The notes under the pieces were generated by a model. The model did no database searches and was not told the DNA's origin. It saw nothing but the letters and a program-made list of their open reading frames with translations. A DNA stretch of 64,000 bases from Aeromonas finlandensis. Lineage in GTDB: Bacteria; Pseudomonadota; Gammaproteobacteria; Enterobacterales; Aeromonadaceae. Location of the stretch: the NCBI RefSeq assembly GCF_000764645.1, contig NZ_JRGK01000061.1, positions 19,211 to 83,210 on the forward strand, in the 5' to 3' direction. The translations under genes and the position numbers were made by a program. Each line of letters starts with the position of its first letter. Positions within the stretch are counted from its first letter, which is position 1. Below, piece after piece: positions 26,151 to 36,023 of this stretch.

Positions 26151-27358
26151 GCCGGGATCCTCCCGTCACGCTGCAGACGCTGGGGCAGCACAGTGATCGC
26201 ATCCGGGTACTTGATACCGGCACCGGTATTGAGCACGACCACCCGCTCCTGCTCCCGGATCCAGCCAGCCTCGCGCAGTTGACGAGCGGCAGCAAACGCG
26301 GCGGCCCCTTCCGGGCAGACAAAGCTCCCTTCGCGAGAGGCAAGCTGGCGGATCTCGCTCTGGATGGCCTTGTCATCCACCGCGATGGCGCAACCATTGG
26401 TGCGATAGAGGGCGTCCAGCACCAGAAAATCCCCCAGCGCCTTGGGTACATTGATGCCGAACGCCAGCGTTTGGGAGTCGGGCCAGAAGCTCGACTCGGC
26501 GGCTCTCTGTTGCCACGCCTGTACGATGGGCGCGCAACCGCTCGCCTGCACGGCCACCAGCCGGGGCAGCTCACCCTTGACCCAGCCCAACTCCTGCAGC
26601 TCGCGCAGCCCCTTGTAGATACCGATAAGGCCGACCCCGCCACCGGTGGGATAGAGGATCACGTCCGGCAGGGTCCAGCCCAGCTGTTCGGCAATCTCCA
26701 GCCCCATGGTCTTCTTGCCCTCAATCCGGTAGGGCTCCTTCAGGGTTGAGGCATCAAACAGGGCGTGCTCCGCCACCGCCTGCGCCACCTGGCGCCCGGC
26801 ATCGCTGATCAGGCCATCCACCAGATAGAGACGGGAACCGGCGAGGGAGGTCTCCAGTCGGGTGATGGCGGGGGCTGCCTGCGGCATGACGATGGTGCTG
26901 CGCAGTCCGGCGCGGGCACCGTAGAGCGCCCATGCAGCACCTGCGTTGCCGTTGGTCGGCATGGCGAAGTGAGTGACGCCGAGTTCACGAGCACGGGAGA
27001 TGCCCACCGCTGCACCACGGGCCTTGAAGGAGCCGGTGGGAATGACGCTCTCGTCTTTCATCCAGAGATCCGGAATGCCGATCTGCTTGCCCAGCGTGGG
27101 TAGCCGTAGCAGTGGGGTGAACCCCTCCCCCAGTGTCACGACGTGGGCAGGATCCCGCACCGGCAGCAACTCGTGATAGCGCCACAGGCTGGCAGGGCGA
27201 CCCGACAATACCGCAGGTTGCCAGACTCGCTTCAGCGCATCGAGATCATAGCTGGCCAGCAGTGGTGCACCTGCCCGGCTCAGTTGCCAGGGCTGGTCGG
27301 CCTCATGGATCTCGCCACTCTTGCTGCAACGCAGATGTGATAGGTAGCTATACGGCAT
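26147..27358 (-). CDS. Threonine-synthase-like PLP enzyme, first gene of an ABC-transporter operon
   Basis: 403 residues of fold-type II PLP enzymes. The PLP lysine is in IPTGSFKARGA, and the phosphate loop is LYPTGGGVGLIG. The N-terminal CSKSGEIH stretch and the overall layout match the archaeal/plant type of threonine synthase, which converts O-phosphohomoserine to threonine. In gammaproteobacteria the biosynthetic ThrC is of another type, so this may be a paralogue acting on a related phosphorylated or activated amino acid. Being translationally coupled to an importer suggests it uses or makes the transported compound. No terminator separates it from the transporter. Confidence 0.8.
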   Translation of the reverse strand: MPYSYLSHLRCSKSGEIHEADQPWQLSRAGAPLLASYDLDALKRVWQPAVLSGRPASLWRYHELLPVRDPAHVVTLGEGFTPLLRLPTLGKQIGIPDLWMKDESVIPTGSFKARGAAVGISRARELGVTHFAMPTNGNAGAAWALYGARAGLRSTIVMPQAAPAITRLETSLAGSRLYLVDGLISDAGRQVAQAVAEHALFDASTLKEPYRIEGKKTMGLEIAEQLGWTLPDVILYPTGGGVGLIGIYKGLRELQELGWVKGELPRLVAVQASGCAPIVQAWQQRAAESSFWPDSQTLAFGINVPKALGDFLVLDALYRTNGCAIAVDDKAIQSEIRQLASREGSFVCPEGAAAFAAARQLREAGWIREQERVVVLNTGAGIKYPDAITVLPQRLQRDGRIPA

Positions 27359-27510
27359 GCTTTATCCTGAATGGATCGACTTTGGTCAGTCACTTATTCC
27401 ATCCTGCAATCCAAGTACCGGATAACAAACAAAATTAACTGGCAAATCTAAGTGAAAAAATTCATATGAAGCCGTCTGTTTTCGCTAGCAATATCATCTG
27501 GCAGCAATGA

Positions 27511-27537
27511 AGAAGGGGAGCCATTGGCTCCCCTTCT
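27511..27537 (-). terminator. Hairpin after the CysB-type regulator gene
   Basis: Perfect 12-bp stem AGAAGGGGAGCC/GGCTCCCCTTCT with a three-base loop, 17 bases after the stop codon at 27554. The following U tract on the minus strand is short (TTCATT). It isolates the regulator gene from the operon downstream. Confidence 0.7.
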
Positions 27538-27553
27538 CTCTTCTCTTCCGAAC

Positions 27554-28501
27554 TCAAATCTGGAAGTCGATGGCGGGCTCGCTGCCCATGGCGCGGGCCT
27601 GAATATCCGCCAGCGCCAGCTCGGGGTTGCAGAGCTGGATAAACTGCCAGGCGAAGTTGTGATGGAACTGCCCCTGCTTGAGGCCAATCCAGGCGGTGTG
27701 CGGGGCAAACAGATGGCTGCCGTCGAGCTGCACCAGCCCCTGATCCCGCTGGGCGTCGAACGCCATATCGGCCAGAATGCCGACCCCCATCTCCAGCTCG
27801 ACATAGGTCTTGATGACATCGGAGTCCTGCGCCGTCAGCAGGATCTGCGGCTCGATACCCGCCGCAGCAAAGGCTTCGTCCACCCGCACCCGCCCGGTCA
27901 ACCCGGCTTGATAGGTGACGATGGGCCAGTTGGCCAGCGCCGCCAGGGTCAGAGCCCGCTCGCCAGCCAGCGGATGTAGCTCGGGCACCACGATGTTGTG
28001 GTGCCAGCGGTAGTAGGGAAATGCCACCACCCCTTCGCTCTTGTCGAGCTGCTCGCTGCTAATGCCGATATCCACCTCACCGGTCTGCACCAGCCGCACT
28101 ATCTCCTCCGGGCTGCCCTGACGCAGCTCCAGCTGTACCAGCGGGAACTGCTCGCGAAACGCCTTCACCACCCGCGGCAGGGCGTAGCGGGCCTGGGTAT
28201 GGGTGGTCGCCACCAGCAAGCGGCCCGAGTCGCGGTTGGCAAAGGTGCTGGCCAGTTTGCGGATGTTGTTGGCGTCATTGAGAATGCGCTCGGCAATCAC
28301 CAGCAGCTCCTTGCCAGGCTCGGTCATACCGAGCAGCCGCTTGCCGTAGCGGATAAAGAGCTCGATACCGAGCTCCTCTTCCAGCTCGCGGATATGGCGA
28401 CTCACCCCGGATTGCGAGGTAAAAAGGGCGTTGGCCACCTCGGTCAGGTTGTAATCCCGCCGCGCTGCCTCCCGGATAATTCGTAACTGCTGAAAATTCA
28501 C
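27554..28501 (-). CDS. CysB/Cbl-type LysR regulator of sulfur assimilation
   Basis: 315 residues from a GTG at 28501, preceded by AGGAGG; the frame is open further upstream but lacks a ribosome site. The HTH begins MNFQQLRIIREA and contains SQSGVSRHIRELEEELG, the CysB spelling; the effector domain has TTHTQARYALP, which contacts the sulfate-like or O-acetylserine ligand in CysB. CysB-type proteins activate sulfate and thiosulfate uptake genes under sulfur limitation. It lies 122 bases after cysA in the same direction, consistent with control of cysTWA. CysB and Cbl are hard to separate from this alone. Confidence 0.87.
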   Translation of the reverse strand: MNFQQLRIIREAARRDYNLTEVANALFTSQSGVSRHIRELEEELGIELFIRYGKRLLGMTEPGKELLVIAERILNDANNIRKLASTFANRDSGRLLVATTHTQARYALPRVVKAFREQFPLVQLELRQGSPEEIVRLVQTGEVDIGISSEQLDKSEGVVAFPYYRWHHNIVVPELHPLAGERALTLAALANWPIVTYQAGLTGRVRVDEAFAAAGIEPQILLTAQDSDVIKTYVELEMGVGILADMAFDAQRDQGLVQLDGSHLFAPHTAWIGLKQGQFHHNFAWQFIQLCNPELALADIQARAMGSEPAIDFQI

Positions 28502-28623
28502 CTTGTCGCCTCCTGCGAAGGGTGGGCGACACAATCTGGTCACCCCCTCATTTTTGTTATTTGGCCGGATCATGCCCCGGCAGAGCGCCTGAACCGGGCG
28601 GCCACACCGCCCGCAACACAGCA

Positions 28624-29691
28624 TCAAATCTGATAGTCGGGATAGAACTGCGCCTGTCTGGCCACCAGCTTCACCCCCTGACCCGGAGCAAACAGCTTGG
28701 CCGCCTCCTTGGTCAGCTCCGCCTCGTAGTGGGCCCCTTTCGTTTCGCCATCGCCACGCAGCTCCACCCGAATGCGCGGCCCCATGGGTAGCAGACGGGT
28801 GATGGTGGCGCGGATCCCGCCCGGCGCATCGGCTGGCAAGATCTCCAGCTCATGGGGACGGACATAGGCGATGGCTGCACTGCCGTGGGCCAGATGGGAA
28901 GCCGATGGCCCGCCGAGCAGCTGCTCGCCGATGCCGAATCCCTGCTCGGCCACCCGACCGCGGAACTGGTTGACGCTGCCGAGGAAGCTGTGGACGAAAG
29001 AGCTGGCGGGCTGGTCGTAGACCTCGGCCGGGGTACCGATCTGCTCGACTCGTCCGGCATTCATCAACACCACCCGATCCGCCACCTCCAGCGCCTCCTC
29101 CTGATCGTGGGTGACGAACAGGCTGGTGACGTGCAGCTCGTCGTGCAGCTCGCGCAGCCAGCGGCGCAGCTCCTTGCGCACCTGGGCATCAAGGGCGCCG
29201 AAGGGCTCGTCCAAGAGCAGCACCTTGGGCTGCACCGCCAGCGCGCGGGCCAATGCGACCCGCTGACGCTGACCACCGGAGAGCTGGGTCGGGTAGCGCT
29301 CGGCCACGTGGCTGAGCTGTACCAGATCCAGCAGCTCCTTGACCCGGGCGCGGATCGCCGCCTCGGCCGGGCGCTCGCTGCGCGGTTTGACCCGCAGGCC
29401 AAACGCCACGTTTTCGAACACCGTCATGTGGCGAAACAGGGCGTAGTGCTGGAATACGAAACCGACGTTGCGCTCGCGCACATGGAGATCCGAGGCATCC
29501 TCACCCCGGATGATGACGTGGCCAGAGTCGGCCTGCTCCAGCCCGGCGATGATCCGCAGCAACGTGGTCTTGCCGCAACCGGAGGGGCCGAGCAGCGCCA
29601 CCAGCTCACCGTCGTGAAAGTCGAGGTTGATGTCTGCCAGCGCTGCGTACTGATTGAAATGCTTGTTGAGTTGTTGAACCTGAATGCTCAT
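28624..29691 (-). CDS. cysA: Sulfate/thiosulfate ABC transporter ATPase
   Basis: 355 residues. Walker [10 protein letters not shown], signature LSGGQRQR and Walker [13 protein letters not shown] lie in the N-terminal ATPase domain; the C-terminal third is the TOBE-like regulatory domain. It drives sulfate and thiosulfate import through CysT and CysW. Starts 23 bases after cysW. Confidence 0.95.
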   Translation of the reverse strand: MSIQVQQLNKHFNQYAALADINLDFHDGELVALLGPSGCGKTTLLRIIAGLEQADSGHVIIRGEDASDLHVRERNVGFVFQHYALFRHMTVFENVAFGLRVKPRSERPAEAAIRARVKELLDLVQLSHVAERYPTQLSGGQRQRVALARALAVQPKVLLLDEPFGALDAQVRKELRRWLRELHDELHVTSLFVTHDQEEALEVADRVVLMNAGRVEQIGTPAEVYDQPASSFVHSFLGSVNQFRGRVAEQGFGIGEQLLGGPSASHLAHGSAAIAYVRPHELEILPADAPGGIRATITRLLPMGPRIRVELRGDGETKGAHYEAELTKEAAKLFAPGQGVKLVARQAQFYPDYQI

Positions 29692-29714
29692 GGCTGCCTC
29701 TTTAAAACGGTGAT

Positions 29715-30605
29715 TCAGTGAGATTTGGTGGGCTGACCACGCAGCCGGGCCAACAGGGTTTCACCCAGCAGGGTAAAGATCCCGAACAGAGCCAAGAGGC
29801 TTGCCACCGCAAAGGCGGCGCCGGTCTGGTACTCGTTGTAGAGGATCTCGATATGCAGCGGCAGGGTGTTGGTCTGACCGCGAATATGGCCGGAGACCAC
29901 CGACACGGCGCCAAACTCCCCCACCGCCCGGGCGGTACAGAGCAGCAGGCCATACATCAGGCTCCAGCGGATGCCGGGCAGGGTGACGCGCCAGAACATC
30001 TGCAGGCCGCTCGCCCCCAGCATGATGGCCGCCTCCTCCTCTTCCGGGCCGCGTGCCTCCATCTGGGGCAGCAGCTCGCGCACCACGAACGGCACTGTGA
30101 TAAAGGTGGTGGCCAGGATGATCCCCGGCGTCGCGAAGATGATCTTGATGTCATGCTCGCTCAGCCAGTCACCAAACCAGCCGCGGCTGCCAAACAGCAG
30201 CACCAGCATCAGACCGGCAATCACCGGCGACACCGAAAATGGCAGATCGATGATGGTGATGAGCAGCTGACGACCGGGAAAGCGGAAGCGGGCGATGGCC
30301 CAGGCCGCCGCGATCCCGAACAGCAGGTTGAGGGGAACGGCGCAGAGGGTCACCAACGCGGTGAGGCCAAGGGCGCTCAGGGCATCCGGCTCGCTGATGG
30401 CGTGCCAGAAGAAGGCGAGCCCCGGTGTCAGCGCCTGAATAAAGACGGTGGCCAGCGGCAGTAGCAGCAGGGCAGCAAACCAGCCGAGACCCACCGTGAT
30501 CAGCAACCACTTGACCCACTGGGGTTCGCGGATCACGACCGGCGCCTTGCGAACAGGGGCCGCCTCCACAGGGGCGACCTCAATGGCGATAGCAGATGAA
30601 CTCAT
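29715..30605 (-). CDS. cysW: Sulfate/thiosulfate ABC transporter permease CysW
   Basis: 296 residues with about six membrane helices and the coupling-loop region [21 protein letters not shown] proline/alanine-rich N-terminal extension (about residues 1-30) precedes the first helix. Its start overlaps the cysT stop by four bases. Confidence 0.94.
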   Translation of the reverse strand: MSSSAIAIEVAPVEAAPVRKAPVVIREPQWVKWLLITVGLGWFAALLLLPLATVFIQALTPGLAFFWHAISEPDALSALGLTALVTLCAVPLNLLFGIAAAWAIARFRFPGRQLLITIIDLPFSVSPVIAGLMLVLLFGSRGWFGDWLSEHDIKIIFATPGIILATTFITVPFVVRELLPQMEARGPEEEEAAIMLGASGLQMFWRVTLPGIRWSLMYGLLLCTARAVGEFGAVSVVSGHIRGQTNTLPLHIEILYNEYQTGAAFAVASLLALFGIFTLLGETLLARLRGQPTKSH

Positions 30606-31441
30606 ATCCGGCTCCCTCCGATGCGAGACCAGCTCCAGGCCTGCAACTTGTTGATTAGCAGTAACAAAATGAATGAAATCAGCAGCATCACCACGGCGAT
30701 GGCGGAGGCACCCGCGTAGTCGTACTCCTCCAGATGGCTCATGATCATCAGCGGCGCGATTTCGGAAACCATCGGCAGGTTGCCAGCGATAAAGATGACG
30801 GAGCCGTACTCCCCCACCGCGCGGGCAAACGCCAGCGCAAAGCCGGTGAGCAGGGCCGGCACCAGAGTCGGCCAGAGCACCCGCAGAAAGGTCTGCCAGC
30901 GATCGGCGCCGAGGCTGGCGGCCGCCTCCTCCTGCTCGCTCTCGGCTTCCCGCAGCACCGGCTGCAGGGTGCGAACCACGAACGGCAATCCGATAAAGGT
31001 GAGCGCAATCACCACCCCGATGGGGTTGTAGGCGAGTTGGATATCGAGCGGCGCAAGCAACTGGCCGATCCAGCCGTTGGGGGCGAAGATGGCGCAGAGG
31101 GCGATGCCGGAGACGGCGGTCGGCATGGCAAATGGCAGGTCGATCAGCGCATCCACCAGTCGACGGCCGGGGAAGGTGTAGCGCACCAGGATCCAGGCCA
31201 GGATCAGCCCGAACAGACTGTTAAGCAGCGCCGCGATAAAGGCCGCGCCGAAACTAAGGCGAAAAGAGGCGAGCACTCGCGGCGAACCGATCACCTGCCA
31301 GAACTCGGCAGCACTCAGGTTGTTCACCGCAAACAGCACCAGTGCCGAGAGCGGTAACAGCACCAGCACGCCCAAATAGAGCAGAGTGAAGCCAAAGGTA
31401 GGGCCAAAACCCGGCAAGACAGAATAAGAACCAAATCGCAT
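30602..31441 (-). CDS. cysT: Sulfate/thiosulfate ABC transporter permease CysT
   Basis: 279 residues with six or so helices and the coupling loop EQEEAAASLGADRWQTFLRV. First gene of cysTWA. A terminator at 31582-31613 separates it from the binding-protein transcript, so it should have its own promoter in 31442-31587. In that gap CATCTG and CAGATG arms (31448-31476) form an imperfect inverted repeat just before the start, a possible operator. Confidence 0.94.
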   Translation of the reverse strand: MRFGSYSVLPGFGPTFGFTLLYLGVLVLLPLSALVLFAVNNLSAAEFWQVIGSPRVLASFRLSFGAAFIAALLNSLFGLILAWILVRYTFPGRRLVDALIDLPFAMPTAVSGIALCAIFAPNGWIGQLLAPLDIQLAYNPIGVVIALTFIGLPFVVRTLQPVLREAESEQEEAAASLGADRWQTFLRVLWPTLVPALLTGFALAFARAVGEYGSVIFIAGNLPMVSEIAPLMIMSHLEEYDYAGASAIAVVMLLISFILLLLINKLQAWSWSRIGGSRI

Positions 31442-31581
31442 AACACATCCATCTGTTATGAATAATTTCAGATGTGGTGATTCTGCGCACTCTTCCTATC
31501 CGCAACAAACACCGTTTGCGACTTTGCTAATTACTTTTTTGTCTAACAACGGTGGAACAAGGCTTTTAGAGCGATCCAAAT

Positions 31582-31613
31582 AAAAAAAGGTCTTTTATAT
31601 AAATAAAAGACCT
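31582..31613 (-). terminator. Terminator of the sbp-hydrolase transcript
   Basis: Perfect 11-bp stem AGGTCTTTTAT/ATAAAAGACCT with the minus-strand side followed by seven T. It lies about 100 bases after the hydrolase stop at 31712. Confidence 0.9.
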
Positions 31614-31711
31614 AAGAAATGGAGCAATACGGAGCGCAACATTCAAAGAACGGGGCATGGAGCAACCAACGAACCGCGCGATCGTCAGCCCTCCAACCAC
31701 TTCACAGACAA

Positions 31712-32287
31712 CTAGCGAAAACCGAGTGCGACAGGCCGGGCCGAAGTAGCCTTGACCGGTGCCACCACCAGCTCGCCACGGCGATAAAGGGTACCCAGCA
31801 AATTCAGCCCCTGATGCCAATCGCCATGACCGGACTGGGCATTGATATGGCCCGCCTCACCGGCATCAAACAGCGGCACCTGCCACTGACGACTCCAGTA
31901 TTCGGCCCGCTCAAAGCTCATCCAGGGATCGTTGCGGCTGGCCACCAGCTGGGCCGACACCTGCAGCGGCCCGGCCAAGGCCTCATCCGCAATGCCAAAG
32001 CGGGCGGGATCGGCGGGGGCCACCAGAAAGATTGAGGCGACCTTCTCCGGCTGCAATCGGGCCGCCGCGATGGCGGTCAGCGCGCCGAAGGAGTGGGCCA
32101 CCAGATGGACCCGGCTGCGGCGACTTTTCAGCTTGCTCGCCAGCTTGGCGCTCCAGACCCTGAGGTCTGGCTTGTCCCACGGCAGTCCTGTCATCCGCTG
32201 CCATTGGGGAAAGTGATCGTGCCAGCGGCTCTGCCAGTGATCCGGCCCACTGTTGTGCAGACCGGGAACCAGGAGGATCTTGTTCAT
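31712..32287 (-). CDS. RBBP9/YdeN-type alpha/beta hydrolase
   Basis: 191 residues from the ATG at 32287 (AGGAG upstream). LVPGLHNSGPDHWQSRW is the family's opening; the nucleophile is the serine in LVAHSFGALTA, the acid is in SRNDPWMS and the histidine in GAGHINAQSGHGDW. Members are small serine hydrolases with poorly known substrates. It sits 62 bases after the sulfate-binding protein gene and before the terminator, so the two are cotranscribed, which suggests a link to sulfur metabolism that is not otherwise explained. Confidence 0.87.
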   Translation of the reverse strand: MNKILLVPGLHNSGPDHWQSRWHDHFPQWQRMTGLPWDKPDLRVWSAKLASKLKSRRSRVHLVAHSFGALTAIAAARLQPEKVASIFLVAPADPARFGIADEALAGPLQVSAQLVASRNDPWMSFERAEYWSRQWQVPLFDAGEAGHINAQSGHGDWHQGLNLLGTLYRRGELVVAPVKATSARPVALGFR

Positions 32288-32349
32288 CTTGGTGCTCCTA
32301 TCGGCTGGCACAGGGGCCAGTTCAAAGGGGGTAAATGGAGTTATCTGCC

Positions 32350-33351
32350 TCAGCCACCGGGCTGGTAGATCTGGTCAAACAGACCACCCTGGGCGAAGTG
32401 CTTCTTCTGGGCCTTCTCCCAATCCCCCTCCAGATCCTTGACGGTAAAGAGGGCAAGTTTCGGGAACTGCGCCGCCGTCTCCTTCAGGATCGCCGGGTTG
32501 CTGGGGCGATAGTGATGTTTGGCGACGATATGCTGCCCCTCGTCGGAGTAGAGGTAGTCGAGGTACGCCTTGGATACCGCTTCGGTGCCATGCTTCTTGG
32601 CCACCTTGTCCACCACCGCAACCGGCGGCTCCGCCAGAATGGAGACAGAAGGCACCACCAGCTCGAACTTGTCGCTGGCCCCCGCCTGACCAAGCACCAG
32701 CAGGGCTTCGTTCTCCCACGCCAGCAGCACGTCGCCAAGACCGCGCTCGGTAAAGCTGGTGGTGGCGCCGCGGGCGCCGGAGTCGAGCACCTTCACGTTC
32801 TTGTAGAGATCGCCGACAAACTGCCTGGCCCCCTCTTCACTGCCGCTCTTTTTGAGGGCGTAACCCCAGGCGGCCAGATAGTTCCAGCGGGCACCGCCGG
32901 AGGTTTTGGGGTTGGGGGTCACGATGGCGACATCCTTGCGCACCATGTCATCCCAATCCTTGATCTGCTTGGGATTGCCCTTGCGTACCAGGAAAACGAT
33001 GGTGGAGGTATAGGGTGCAGCATTGTTGCCAAGGCGGCTCTGCCAGTCGGCGGCGGTCAGCCCCGCCTTGGCGATGGCGTTGACGTCATAGGCCAGTGCC
33101 AGCGACACCACGTCGGCCTCCAGCCCATCCACCACGGCGCGAGCCTGCTTGCCGGAGCCACCGTGAGACTGGCTTACCACCACGTCGTCACCTGTCTTCG
33201 CCTTCCACTCCTTGGCAAAGGCGGCGTTGTACTCCTGAAACAGCTCGCGGGTCGGATCGTAGGAGACGTTGAGCAGGCGGATCTCGGCGGCGTTGGCCTG
33301 GCCAAGTGCCAGCAGGGAGAGCAGGGTCAGGGCGGTCATTCGCAGTTTCAT
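32350..33351 (-). CDS. sbp: Sulfate-binding periplasmic protein
   Basis: 333 residues with signal peptide ending [26 protein letters not shown] and [13 protein letters not shown] are the first lobe's sulfate-loop motifs, and [16 protein letters not shown] is the second; all match Sbp/CysP. It delivers sulfate (or thiosulfate) to CysTWA. The start follows GGAGG. It is split from cysTWA by the hydrolase gene and a terminator, so the two transcripts could be tuned separately. Confidence 0.93.
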   Translation of the reverse strand: MKLRMTALTLLSLLALGQANAAEIRLLNVSYDPTRELFQEYNAAFAKEWKAKTGDDVVVSQSHGGSGKQARAVVDGLEADVVSLALAYDVNAIAKAGLTAADWQSRLGNNAAPYTSTIVFLVRKGNPKQIKDWDDMVRKDVAIVTPNPKTSGGARWNYLAAWGYALKKSGSEEGARQFVGDLYKNVKVLDSGARGATTSFTERGLGDVLLAWENEALLVLGQAGASDKFELVVPSVSILAEPPVAVVDKVAKKHGTEAVSKAYLDYLYSDEGQHIVAKHHYRPSNPAILKETAAQFPKLALFTVKDLEGDWEKAQKKHFAQGGLFDQIYQPGG

Positions 33352-33571
33352 GGTGAACCTCCATATCGTTGGGTTGAGAGCAGCATGCCGTGGAGTTGTT
33401 ATGCCGAGAAGAAAGAAATAGCTCTTTGCTTATCTCTTTTGCTCATATCAAGCCACTATCTCCATCGACACAAGGTGCCGGACGCAGACTCTGTGAGCCA
33501 TGCCCCTCTGCCCCCTTGCACGCTGTGCCATCATGGAAGCAAGGCTGGCAGATGACGAAAAGGAAGTCGTT

Positions 33572-34834
33572 ATGTGGATCAATGCTGAACCCGTCAATGG
33601 CGCCCTGGTCTCGCTGGCCATCGGTCTTATCATCGGGCTGGAGCGGGGCTGGCAGGTGCGCCAGCTGGGGGATAACCAACGCATCGCCGGGATGCGTACC
33701 TACGGCCTCATCGGCCTGCTTGGCGGGGTGTGCGGTTTGCTGCTGCCGACCCTGGGCCCCTGGCTGCCGCTGCTCGGCCTGCTGGCGGTGGTGATCGGCT
33801 GCGGCCTCTCGGTCTGGCTGGCCCAGCGCTGGCAGGGGGAGTTCGGCCTCACCAGTTCGGTCGCCATGCTGCTCACCTATCTGCTGGGTCTGATGTCGGT
33901 ACTGCTGAGCCCGAGCGAAGCGGTGGCCTGCGCCGTGCTGGCGGCCCTGCTGATGGGCTTGAAGGGACAGATCCAGCAGGGGATGCTGTTTCTCAGCGAA
34001 ACCGAGTTTCACGCCACCCTGCGCTTTCTGCTTATCTCGCTGGTGCTGCTGCCGGTACTGCCCAACGAAGAGATGGGCCCTCTCGATGCCTTCAACCCCT
34101 TCAAGATCTGGCTGATGGTGGTGGTGATCGCCGGCATCTCGTTTTGCGGCCACTTCGCGGTACGGCTGCTCGGCACCCGCGCCGGGCTGGTGCTCACCAG
34201 CATACTGGCGGGATTGGCCTCCTCCACCGCCCTTACCCTGCAGTTCGCCCGCCTCAACAAGGAACAAGGGGGGCTGGAGCGGCTGCTGGCTACCGGCATC
34301 CTGCTGGCGGGAGCCACCATGTGGTTGCGACTGCTGGTGCTGGTGTTGCTCATCCACAGCGAGTTGGCGATGCGCCTGGCCGCCCCTCTGCTGCTGCTGG
34401 CAGCCACCGTCTACGGCTTTGCCTTCTGGTTCTGGCGCCAGCGCGAAGAGCTGACTGACGGCCCGGTACAGCCAGAGACCAGCAATCCGCTCGATCTGGC
34501 CACCGCCATCAAGTTCGGCCTGCTGCTGGCACTGATCGGCTTTATGGCCACCCTGCTGCAAGACAAGGTGGGCAACTCGGGGGTCTATCTGCTGTCGCTG
34601 GTGTCGGGGATCACCGATGTGGACGCCATTACATTGTCGCTCTCCCAGCTCTCCCACAAGGAGCTGGCACTGGAGGTGGCCGCTCGCGGCATTCTACTGG
34701 CCGGGCTGGTCAACTCGCTGGTGAAGGGGTTACTGGCCCTTGGCATCGGCGGGCGCAGTCTGGGGCTACGGGTGCTGCTCCCCTACTTCGTCTCGGTCCT
34801 GCTGATCCTGCCCCTAATCTGGCCCGCAGGTTGA
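33572..34834 (+). CDS. MgtC/DUF4010 family membrane protein
   Basis: 420 residues from the ATG at 33572, which has AAGGAAG upstream. The N-terminal part has the MgtC/SapB segment LAIGLIIGLERGW and GMRTYGLIGLLGGV; the C-terminal part is DUF4010 (GLASSTALTLQFARL, SGITDVDAITLSL). About 12 membrane helices. The function of this combined type is not established; magnesium or other ion handling is only a guess from MgtC. It is divergent from sbp. Confidence 0.83.
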   Translation: MWINAEPVNGALVSLAIGLIIGLERGWQVRQLGDNQRIAGMRTYGLIGLLGGVCGLLLPTLGPWLPLLGLLAVVIGCGLSVWLAQRWQGEFGLTSSVAMLLTYLLGLMSVLLSPSEAVACAVLAALLMGLKGQIQQGMLFLSETEFHATLRFLLISLVLLPVLPNEEMGPLDAFNPFKIWLMVVVIAGISFCGHFAVRLLGTRAGLVLTSILAGLASSTALTLQFARLNKEQGGLERLLATGILLAGATMWLRLLVLVLLIHSELAMRLAAPLLLLAATVYGFAFWFWRQREELTDGPVQPETSNPLDLATAIKFGLLLALIGFMATLLQDKVGNSGVYLLSLVSGITDVDAITLSLSQLSHKELALEVAARGILLAGLVNSLVKGLLALGIGGRSLGLRVLLPYFVSVLLILPLIWPAG

Positions 34835-34920
34835 CGGGGCTCACCTGCAACAAGTGACAGACTGACGACCCGACTGACTGTCACGTATACTGCCCGCTCT
34901 TGTAGCATGAGGAGGTAGCA

Positions 34921-35511
34921 ATGGCGAGCGACTGGGACAAGGTACTGGCAGGCGGGGCACTGGATAGCCAGAGCGAGGAGATAGCCAACGACCGGATCCG
35001 CGGGCAGGCGCTGCTGGCCCGACTCAATGGATCATCTGCAGGCGATGAATCTCTGCGCCAGCAGATCTGCCGCGAACTCTTTGGCCACTGCCCCGACTCC
35101 TGCTGGATCAGCACGCCGTTTACCTGCGAGTTTGGCCGCAACATCCATATCGGCGAAAAGACCTTCTTCAACTTCAACGTCACCATTCTCGACGTCGGCG
35201 AAGTGCACATCGGCAGCCATGTGCTGCTGGCCCCCAACGTGCAGATCTACACCGCCACCCACACCATGAACTATCTGGAGCGACGCAACTGGACCGCCTA
35301 CAACAAGCCGGTGCAGATCGGTGACGACTGCTGGATTGGCGGCGGCGCCATCATCTGCCCCGGCGTCACCATAGGGCCACGCTCCATCATTGGCGCCGGC
35401 GCCGTGGTCACTCGCGACATCCCGGCTGACTCGGTAGCGGTGGGCAATCCGGCTCGCGTGATCCGCACCCTCAAGCAGGATGAGGAGCGCTGCTGGGAGC
35501 TGGCTCAATGA
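34921..35511 (+). CDS. Maltose/galactoside O-acetyltransferase-type protein
   Basis: 196 residues of the left-handed beta-helix acetyltransferase family. Hexapeptide repeats run from about residue 70 (IHIGEKTFFNFNVTILD) to 180; the catalytic histidine is in YTATHTMNY, and the acetyl-CoA loop is WIGGGAIICPGVTIG. The N-terminal DKVLAGGALDSQSEEI segment matches Maa/LacA. These enzymes acetylate sugars with acetyl-CoA in the cytoplasm. AGGAGG precedes the start. The stop overlaps the start of the DUF1294 gene. Confidence 0.88.
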   Translation: MASDWDKVLAGGALDSQSEEIANDRIRGQALLARLNGSSAGDESLRQQICRELFGHCPDSCWISTPFTCEFGRNIHIGEKTFFNFNVTILDVGEVHIGSHVLLAPNVQIYTATHTMNYLERRNWTAYNKPVQIGDDCWIGGGAIICPGVTIGPRSIIGAGAVVTRDIPADSVAVGNPARVIRTLKQDEERCWELAQ

Positions 35512-35846
35512 TGGCGCTGGCACTGCTGCCACTGGGTGCCGCCCTCTGGCTCGGCCTCGACGGCCAGCTGTGGTGGCCGCTGGGGATACTGCTGACCATG
35601 AGTCTGCTCACAGTGGCCGCTTACGCCTGGGACAAGCGGCAGGCGGTGCGCGGTGAGTGGCGCATTCCCGAATCCCGCCTGCATCTGCTGGAGCTGTGCG
35701 GTGGCTGGCCGGGTGCCTTGGTGGCCCGCCAGTGGCTGCGCCACAAGACCCGGAAGCACAGCTACCGGCTGGTGTTCTGGTTTATCGTGCTGCTGCACCT
35801 GACCCTGTGGGGACTTTGGTTTGGCCGCCCTCTCTGGCATCAATAG
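35508..35846 (+). CDS. DUF1294 family small membrane protein
   Basis: 112 residues with three or four membrane helices and the DUF1294 motif YAWDKRQA...RIPESRLHLLELCGGWPG and HKTRKHSYR. Members are often fused to cold-shock domains, absent here. The function is unknown. It overlaps the acetyltransferase gene by four bases, so translation is coupled. Its last 29 bases, including the stop, are repeated downstream. Confidence 0.85.
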   Translation: MMALALLPLGAALWLGLDGQLWWPLGILLTMSLLTVAAYAWDKRQAVRGEWRIPESRLHLLELCGGWPGALVARQWLRHKTRKHSYRLVFWFIVLLHLTLWGLWFGRPLWHQ

Positions 35847-35899
35847 CCATTTGGGTAACAATGTGGTGGCTTGGCCACCCGCTCTGGCAGCAATAGCCA
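35821..35899 (+). repeat. Duplicated 3' end of the DUF1294 gene
   Basis: TTGGCCGCCCTCTCTGGCAT and the nine bases after it (35821-35849) recur at 35871-35899 with 26 of 29 positions identical, exactly 50 bases apart. Both copies read PLW(H/Q)Q then a stop codon in the gene's frame, so the second is a copy of the gene's end left in the intergenic region. Confidence 0.8.
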
Positions 35900-36023
35900 A
35901 CTGCATCACAAAGGCGAAATGGGCCCCATTGCGGCCAATTGGCGGCTATGAGAAAACAGAGCTGATCCATCAGCGTTTTCGCCGTTTATGATGACCATAT
36001 TGATAACGACAAGGAGTCGTGAC

